Assembly: GCA_963082875.1 (NCBI GenBank)
Contig: OY720103.1
Coordinates: 3,844,001 to 3,908,000, forward strand
DNA length: 64,000 nucleotides
DNA from: Corella eumyota
Taxonomy: Eukaryota > Chordata > Ascidiacea > Phlebobranchia > Corellidae
Direction of reading: 5' to 3'
The notes under the pieces are model-generated. The model ran no database searches. It was not told the origin of the DNA and worked only from the letters and a program-made list of their open reading frames with translations. The translations under genes were made by a program, and so were the position numbers. The first letter of the stretch is position 1, and the number at the start of each line of letters is the position of its first letter. Shown here one piece after another: positions 58,001 to 64,000 of this stretch.

Positions 58001-59433
58001 AATCTGTATTTACCTCCAGGATCTTCGTCAATAATATAGAAAATATAAAACAACTCTCCAATAATATCATCCCCCCATAAGGACCTTGATTTACTCACTG
58101 AGCCCCCAGCAAATATACTTAAGTCTGAGCTTTCATCTACATATCCATAATCCTTAGGCATAAAAATATGTTTGATAAAGAATTAATAAAGTTAAAATAA
58201 ATATAACATTTAATTATCTGAGCATATGCTTTGGCAGAAGCCTTTATTAACCAGGTCTAGTCTTAAGTTGTCTTTGCAAGTTGAATAGGTATATTGCCTG
58301 ATCGTTTTACTTGTTATAGTTTTTTGTGTTTATCCAAAAATAAGCACTAAAAAACACCTTGAAAAAAGTGGAGGCAGTGAGATCTAAACCAAGAGCCTCA
58401 TGTTATAAAATTCAGTTGGTCTAAATAACAAGAAATTACTGGGTTACTTGCCTCCAACATGTATGGTACTTCCTTCTCATTAAACTGAATATCTCCTTCA
58501 AACAAACCATCAGCCGAACATTCACAAGAAACTGGACAGTTGTTCGCTGACTGAAATCCAAAAGGGCACGAAAAATCACATTGTGATATATCAAACAAAC
58601 ATTTTTCAGCTGAAAAAATGTAAAAAATGAAGTAAGTAAGTACTTAAAGAACAACTAAAATAACATTTTCTTACCGTTGCACTGATTGATAAGAAATGAA
58701 TCAGGTTCCGCTTCAGCAAGATTACAAATCGAATAATCAGAAGATTGAGAAGCATCTAAAGCATAAAAAACACATATAAAAAAATCTGTGTCCTTTAAAT
58801 CCAGATATTTAATTCAAACTTACTGTATGCTGCATATACACAAAATCCTAAAATCAAAATAAATATAACCCCAGCTCCGACCCCAAGTATTAGTTTAGCA
58901 TTTTCTCCGCAACCAAGTGCATTAAGTTGTTTTGTAATAAAGCTCTGATCTATGTAATAAAAAGTTATTACTTACTAGCCAGCAGCCAAGCTACAAAATA
59001 AACTAGGCTGCCATTTTTATAGTTAATAATAAAATAGTATTATATAGAAATAAAAATATTAAAAAGTTATTGTGTACAATCATTTTGGTAACTTCTTCTG
59101 AGCCTAATACCCGCTAATAATCAAGCAATATATCAGGTAAATAAAATTTTTGTAACTGGATCTAGACAATTAGAGACTAGGTTAAAATTATGAAAGCTGC
59201 CTAGGCCTTAATGTCGACCAATTTACATTGAGGATAAGTTAATAAAAAAATAACAAACAATTAATTCAACCTTTTCTTTGTTTTCGTCGTATTTGCTGCC
59301 GTCTTTTAGCCTTTCTAGATTCAGTAGGACTTTGCCGTTTTTTCGAAATTTCTTTTTGTTTTACAGATTGTTTTGTACTTTTTTCCTTCGATTTAACCCG
59401 TTCTTTACCTTTAGAACTATGACTATCTTTCAT
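52018..59433 (-). CDS. Gene C: astacin-like pseudoprotease, type II membrane, TSP1, mucin and VCBS
   Basis: Eighteen exons, about 1086 aa in the frame-consistent model. Parts: strongly basic cytoplasmic tail of 54 aa; TM helix LILGVGAGVIFILILGF; antistasin-like module (CDFSCPFGFQ..NCPVSCEC); propeptide LFEGDIQF; astacin domain; TSP1-type modules, including a classical one (WGPWGEYSPCATTCG, exon 53980-54780); two Thr-rich stalks, the second with 10-residue units TTTTVTTPVP; three VCBS loops DFNGDGRID, DFNGDGVDD and DVNGDGKAD. The zinc site (exon 57058-57177) reads HQLLHTLGFRHEQARSDRD: all three His are kept but the catalytic Glu is Gln. The Met-turn (exon 56848-56985) reads TSITHFSTFAF, with Thr and Phe for Met and Tyr. 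Protease activity is therefore not expected; binding or decoy roles are an inference. The acceptor of mucin exon 14 is uncertain: the strong site at 55360 shifts the frame, a weaker one at 55278 keeps it. The donor of exon 4 is GC. Confidence 0.87.
52256..52530 (-). mobile_element. SINE in last intron of gene C
   Basis: Minus-strand copy with T-rich tail, TATCCTCGATGTGGG end and head near CATGAGTGGTGTAGC; the outermost head bases are missing. Confidence 0.9.
53238..53512 (+). mobile_element. Diverged SINE in gene C intron
   Basis: CCGACAGCAGGTGTAGTAG head and GTTACTCTATGTTTAAGTC near the 3' end; the body is reduced. Confidence 0.7.
53840..53945 (+). mobile_element. SINE body fragment in gene C intron
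   Basis: Only CAATTATAATCAATAATATT, CTGCCAAAGTCAACTCGGG and GTTACTCTACATTTAGG remain. Confidence 0.5.
54120..54350 (-). repeat. 30-bp coding repeats in gene C mucin stalk
   Basis: About seven copies of a 30-bp unit encoding TTTTVTTPVP in tandem within exon 15. Copies are nearly identical in DNA as well as protein, so the array probably expands and contracts by slippage or unequal exchange. Confidence 0.85.
55651..55949 (-). mobile_element. SINE in gene C intron, full length
   Basis: Minus-strand near-consensus copy from the T-rich tail to CCACGCTGTCGG. Confidence 0.93.
56660..56830 (+). mobile_element. SINE-like element, variant head, in gene C intron
   Basis: AACAGCATAGCAGAGTGAC head and GGGTTCGATCCCCATGG B box, with only traces of the common body (AATGCCCATTAATAAGGTGC). 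Head differs from the main family. Confidence 0.6.
57240..57530 (+). mobile_element. SINE in gene C intron, full length
   Basis: Plus-strand near-consensus copy, CGGCAGCGTGGTGTATTGG head to A-rich tail; ends beside a TA-dinucleotide run. Confidence 0.93.
58225..58435 (-). mobile_element. Very old SINE remnant in gene C intron
   Basis: Weak minus-strand similarity: CCAGGTCTAGTCTTAAGTTG, a TTGCCTGATCG core and a degraded head near AGAGCCTCATGTTAT. Assignment is tentative. Confidence 0.4.
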
Positions 59434-59879
59434 TTTTAATAGGAAACAATAAAAAATTAGGCTAAAACAAGAAAAAACTCGAAAACTTGCTTAAAAGTTT
59501 CGCGGGTAATAAATCACTTTATTCCCGTCACCAGACAAGTTTCGCGGGTGACAAAATAAACAACTTATTAACAGTCACCAGACCAAGAATTAAAAGTAAA
59601 AATATGTTTATCCTCGATTGACAATACTGTTTAAAGAAAAATAGTTTATTTTTAAAACTAATAATTGGATTTCTGTCACATGTTGTCTTACTTTTGCTGG
59701 TTTAACACAATATTCGTTCAGTTCTTAACTTTTTATCTGCATTTCTACACCGGCCGAATCAATAAAAATCGTATAGCTATAATATACAAACATATTTATC
59801 TTACACAATCACATTAAATGTGTAACAGATACATAAAACAAAAGAACCAATAAAAGAATAACAAAACAAATTTATTTTA
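59434..59879. other. Gene C upstream and BBS4 3' flank
   Basis: A near-duplicate word, TTTCGCGGGTAATAAATCAC and TTTCGCGGGTGACAAAATAA, lies about 35 bases apart near 59500-59550, just upstream of gene C. No gene is seen. Confidence 0.45.
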
Positions 59880-62800
59880 TTATTGTGCAGGTTCTTCAAT
59901 TGGAGTCGCTTCTTTATAAGCACTTTTATCCGAAGTTCCCAATTCTAATGCCGAGGGTTCTCGAAGAGGAGGAAGTTTGGATCTTGAAAAACAAAAAATA
60001 TAAAAAATTAATGATTTACTCTCTACTTTTGCTTGATTAAATAATTTTACTCACCGACTTGTAACAGGTAACAAAGGCGCAAGTTTTCCCTTGCCACCTA
60101 GCTTTATTTTATTTGAGGACTCAACTAACTCATCAATATCATTCTTCAAACTCTCACTTAACTCATCACTCGGTTGAGGAAGAGTGTATAAACCATCAAC
60201 TTCATTTTCACTCAACATTGGAACATTTGTTACCTCAGAAGGTGATTTTTCAGCATGCTTATGATGCTTCGAACCTTAAGAAAATTAAATTAGTTTAAAA
60301 ATTGCTTTAAAATGGTATATTTAATTGTTTCTACCTTTAGATTTTCTTTTTTTCTTTTCTGGTTTGTCAATATTACTGGCTACAATTTTATCACCGACAT
60401 TAAGGGCAGCTGCTAAGCGCCTTGCAACATCCAACATCTAAAACATGAAAGAAAAATATTGTAAAATAAATTGGCAACTTAACTAAAATAATTATAAACT
60501 TAAAATTACTTCTTTGTCAGCGCCTTTAGATTTTTCATCGGGTAAATTATCCTGAAATTTCTTTAACAGTTTAGCAGCTTGACTTGATTTTGAGTTATTG
60601 TGAAGAAAAATACAATGGTTTAATAGCAAATAGTTGTCATTTCTGAAAAAAAAATCAAAAAATTTACATAAATGTGTCCCATGTGTAATAGAAACTATTA
60701 TGATAACTTACGGGGTTAGTTCTATTGCCTTCTCATAAGCTTTTTCAGCATTCTCTGTCTCATTTAAATTAGTAAGAGCAACTGCAAAAAAAATTTGCCA
60801 ATTTGAAACTTTAAGTAAGATTTAAATAATTTATTTAAATATACCAATGATCTTACTTGCTAGCAACATGTAAAGTGGTCCGTGGTCTTTCTTTAAAGTT
60901 ATTGCTGTGCTTGCAAATTGAAAGGCACTTGCGTACTGGGTCATTACAAGATGTATCAAACTTAAGTTGTACAAAATTCTCCAATCAAATGGTGAGAAGT
61001 AGTTGGCACGCTTTAGGCAACTAATTGCCTGTAAAAATTTGAACACATCATTACCGAGACCTTTACATATCAGGTCAAAAAAACTCATGTAACTTAAGTT
61101 AAATTGACAAAAACTTATATTTTACCGCAACACATTTTCCCTTTCCAAAAAAGCACATTGCGATATTGTTCCATACAGATGAGCTTTCTGGAACGCTGTT
61201 TGCTGCCACTCTGTATTTCGTTAATGCCACATCATAATCTCCGTTTAGTTGTATCAAAGAACTAGTGGCTAATATAGCCTGTAATTATAGTATTCACATA
61301 AGAAACAAAGCATTTTAAAGTTTATTGTTAGTATTTTAAAATTACTTTTTCATTAAATTTTAACCTTGTAATTTTCTGGGTCAAAAGTTAAAGCTTGTCC
61401 TAGATATTCAAATGCTTTAAGATGGTTATTTTTTCTTAAGAACAAAAGCCCAAGAGTTGTGAGTAAGTCTGTATTTTCTGGCGCAAAGTCTATACCTAAA
61501 ATAACAAATAAAATGACCATTCTAATATAATACTAATTACTTTAGAGCCATAGCATAAAAAATAAAAAAAAATTACCCCTTTTTAAGATTTCCATAGCTT
61601 TATCTGTCTTGTTAGTCTCAGTATATAATTTTGCCAAACTATTAAAAGTAACCAAATGCTTGTTCTTTGTAAGTGCTTGCTTGTAATATTCTTCAGCCTT
61701 AAAAAAAAACAAATATTATAAACCTATATTTCAAAAAAACCGGCAGAATGGTGTATTGGTAAGAACACTTGCTACGCCACACATGAGGTCGTGGGTTCAA
61801 TCCCCACTGATCTCATGGTGTATCGCCCTTAAGTAAGGTGCTATAAACGATACAAACTCCTGCTAAGCCAGCACTTAATCAGCAGCATAAATACCGGGCA
61901 ATTATAATCTATAATATTCCAAACTGCAAAAAGCCAACTCGAGACTAGGTCGGAGTAACTGATGTTACTCTATGTTTAAGTCGCGCATTCGACTTTCCCA
62001 CATCGAGGATAAAGATATATACAAAAAAAAATGTTACCATTACTACACTATGAACACAGTGTGTAATTTACCTTATCATATTGCTTAATAAACTGATAGC
62101 ACACCCCTAGACAATGAGAAATATCCCAATCCATTGTACTAAGCTCAGCAGCTTTATTGTAACAATCTATCGCATTCTTATGCTTACCTAAAAGAACCCT
62201 TTCATACAAAAAATGGTTAAAAAATAAAATAATATTAATGTTTTACATTTAATTCGACAGCAAAAATGGGATATTTACAAGTTTCTGGCAGCTTGTTTAA
62301 GGTTGTCTGGGTTCTTGGGGTTAAGTAAATGACACGCCTGAAAAAGTTCTAATGATTTCTGAATTTCACCCTCAGTTCTTAACAACATTGCCTTTATAAT
62401 ATAATTAAGGAACATTTTAAAAAAAATATTAAAAATTAAAAAAAAAATAACTTGACATTTTAAGACTTTAAAATATTTGTTACTTGGATATACACAGCAT
62501 ACTCGCATTGGCCGCTAGTTTCTTTTAGTTGTTCTTGAATAAGGCTCTAAAGTAAAACAATGTTTGTTATTTAATACAATAAAAACAATTTAAAATAAAA
62601 GATTAATTGGTTAACTTACTTTACAGGTTTCGTATTCTTTTCGGGTAAAATGTGTGTGAATTAACCAATTTCTTCTTTCTATTGATTGCAATGGTGGAAC
62701 TAAAAACATTTAAATAAAACAAGTCAGTAAAAAGATCTTTTTATTAAAACAAACAATAAGTATAATAGTATAAAATAACTCGTATGTAGTAAATATTATA

Positions 62801-63094
62801 ATTGGTCAAACAACACTAATTTTAGATATTAGTAAACTAATACCTTTTTTTCGCCGTCTTGCTGATATTTTAGTTGGCAAATCTGGAAGTTCGGTGGTTG
62901 TAACCTCGCCCTCTACCTTTTCTGTCTAAAATACACAAAAATAACCCCTAGTAATAAATGTTAAATTCAAAAAAGTCGAAAATTTTTTTACTTAGGCAGT
63001 TAGGTTGAAAATTTAGACGTTTAAAGAATGTAAACTCATAACTTTGATTTCACAAATTAACTAATTTATAAACAAAACTTACTTCAGTTGTCAT
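59880..63094 (-). CDS. BBS4: BBS4, TPR subunit of the BBSome
   Basis: Fifteen exons from 63083-63094 to 59880-59982 total 1,683 nt (560 aa; human 519 aa) with all phases consistent. BBS4 is a tetratricopeptide subunit of the BBSome, which carries membrane cargo into and out of cilia, and it also links to pericentriolar satellites. Recognisable blocks: [19 protein letters not shown] near residue 40, [84 protein letters not shown] and [19 protein letters not shown]. About ten TPRs span residues 60-420. The C-terminal tail is Lys/Ser/Pro-rich and longer than in vertebrates. The intron between exons 6 and 7 carries a SINE. Divergent from the gene at 63751; starts are 657 bp apart. Confidence 0.96.
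61740..62030 (+). mobile_element. SINE in BBS4 intron, full length
   Basis: Plus-strand copy, antisense to BBS4, with CGGCAGAATGGTGTATTGG head, complete body and A-rich tail. Confidence 0.93.
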
Positions 63095-63750
63095 TTCGAA
63101 TTATTTTGCTTTTAATAGGTCATAAAACTCAAAATAAACAAGTTTCAAAACGGACTATTACAAAAATAAAATTGTTTATTATTGTTGCTACATTGCAAAA
63201 GAATGTGACCAGCCGTTGACGCTATTTAATGCAGTAGAATTATTATCTCGTTTGTCCCCCTTTAGCCCAAAAAACAAAATCTTTACTTTAATTGACATCT
63301 GCATTTATGCAACTTAATGTAGACAGCTTATTAAAATTTAATGTAAATTAAAAGTTTTAAGGTAAAAGTTTATTAGGGTTCGCTATTTCTAATGTAAAAG
63401 TTGTTTGCATTTACCTAAGTTTTAAAGAACAACCCTTAAATACAAGTGTTTTAGCGAAAATATCAAATTATACAGCCATCAGTCTGTGTCGAAATGTAAT
63501 TAGTGCAAAGATAACACGATCCGCCCACCAAAAATTGGTTAAAATCTACATGTCAATCTTAAATGAATGAAAGCCGTTTAATTCGTGTACAGTTAATGAT
63601 TGATAAATTGTAGTGTAAACAACTATGTTAGTCAATGAACAGCTTGTTGCGCTTGCAAAAAGTTCGGCTATAAAACTAGGCAGCAAGTGACATATTTTCA
63701 CTTTGCATATTTGATAGAATCGAATACGTTTAAGGATAAGACTCGAAGAA
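63095..63750. promoter_or_regulatory. Bidirectional promoter region, BBS4 and right-end gene
   Basis: 657 bp separate two divergent start codons. Nothing else is coded. For the right-hand gene a TATA box is present; for BBS4 none was recognised. Confidence 0.55.
63669..63675 (+). promoter_or_regulatory. TATA box
   Basis: TATAAAA within GGCTATAAAACTAGG, 82 bases before the ATG at 63751. This spacing leaves room for a transcription start about 30 bases downstream and a 5' leader of some 50 bases. It is the clearest core promoter in the window. Confidence 0.6.
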
Positions 63751-64000
63751 ATGTCGTCGTTTGCACCAACTTCAAGAACTTCTCAAGACAGGGCCGAAAG
63801 GGCTTCGACTATGATAACCTACCCTGTTGGTGAGTGGCACTTGCATTAATATGTGGGCCAAATATTCATTACAGTTTTGACTTAAAAAGCATAATTATAT
63901 TATAAATTTGCACTGATAGTTTAATTAAATTTCAATAAAATCAGCAACTTTATTCTAGATATTAAACGCGTGCCATACAAACCGGATGCCGCTATCGATG
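63751..64000 (+). CDS. Unidentified gene, first two exons, cut by window edge
   Basis: Exon 1 (63751-63829) begins with ATG after a short leader downstream of a TATA box and ends at GTGAGT. Exon 2 starts at 63959 after TTCTAG and runs past the window end. The visible protein starts MSSFAPTSRTSQDRAERAS and continues TMITYPV then DIKRVPYKPDAAID, 40 residues in all. The N-terminus is Ser/Thr/Arg-rich and not hydrophobic, so no signal peptide. I do not recognise the family from this piece. Confidence 0.65.

Overview
The window is AT-rich animal DNA. It holds split genes with canonical GT-AG introns, mostly short, and at least nineteen copies of one tRNA-derived SINE of about 290 bp. The genes are ordinary chordate orthologues (PAQR10/11-MMD, ARL6IP1-like, NDE1/NDEL1, LC3, TEX2, SCCPDH, BBS4) plus three lineage-specific astacin-like membrane proteins. 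Gene density, AT content, intron size and SINE type suggest a tunicate, most likely a solitary ascidian of the Ciona kind. That is an inference, since no species marker can be read directly.

Left part, 1-13,000: no intact gene. It contains a fragment of a second SCCPDH gene, a duplicated 1.67-kb block rich in tRNA-like Pol III modules on either side of a 675-bp near-perfect palindrome, and a 5.5-kb satellite of about 21 units in two lengths. A hAT-type MITE with an 8-bp target duplication sits in the satellite, and its own interior is homologous to the satellite unit. The solo end of another hAT-like element lies at 12.8 kb.

Centre, 14,000-38,000: MMD (+), an ARL6IP1-like ER-shaping protein (-), NDE1/NDEL1 (+), LC3 (+), a 25-exon TEX2 lipid-transfer gene (-) and an intronless SCCPDH (-). 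For every multi-exon model other than the third astacin gene, the exon phases agree and the total length is divisible by three.

Right part, 38,900-59,500: three head-to-tail paralogues on the minus strand, here called A (769 aa), B (892 aa) and C (about 1086 aa). Each reads basic cytoplasmic tail, single TM helix (type II), antistasin-like Cys module, astacin propeptide (FEGDIQF), astacin catalytic domain, TSP1-type modules, Thr-rich mucin stalk and three FG-GAP/VCBS calcium-binding repeats. A and B keep the astacin active site. C keeps the three zinc His but has Gln for the catalytic Glu (HQLLH) and Thr/Phe for the Met-turn Met/Tyr (SITHF), so it looks like a pseudoprotease. The mucin stalks differ completely between copies. 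This tandem family is the best candidate for an undescribed system.

Right end: BBS4 (-), 15 exons, divergent from a gene with a TATA box (+) whose first two exons run to the window edge.
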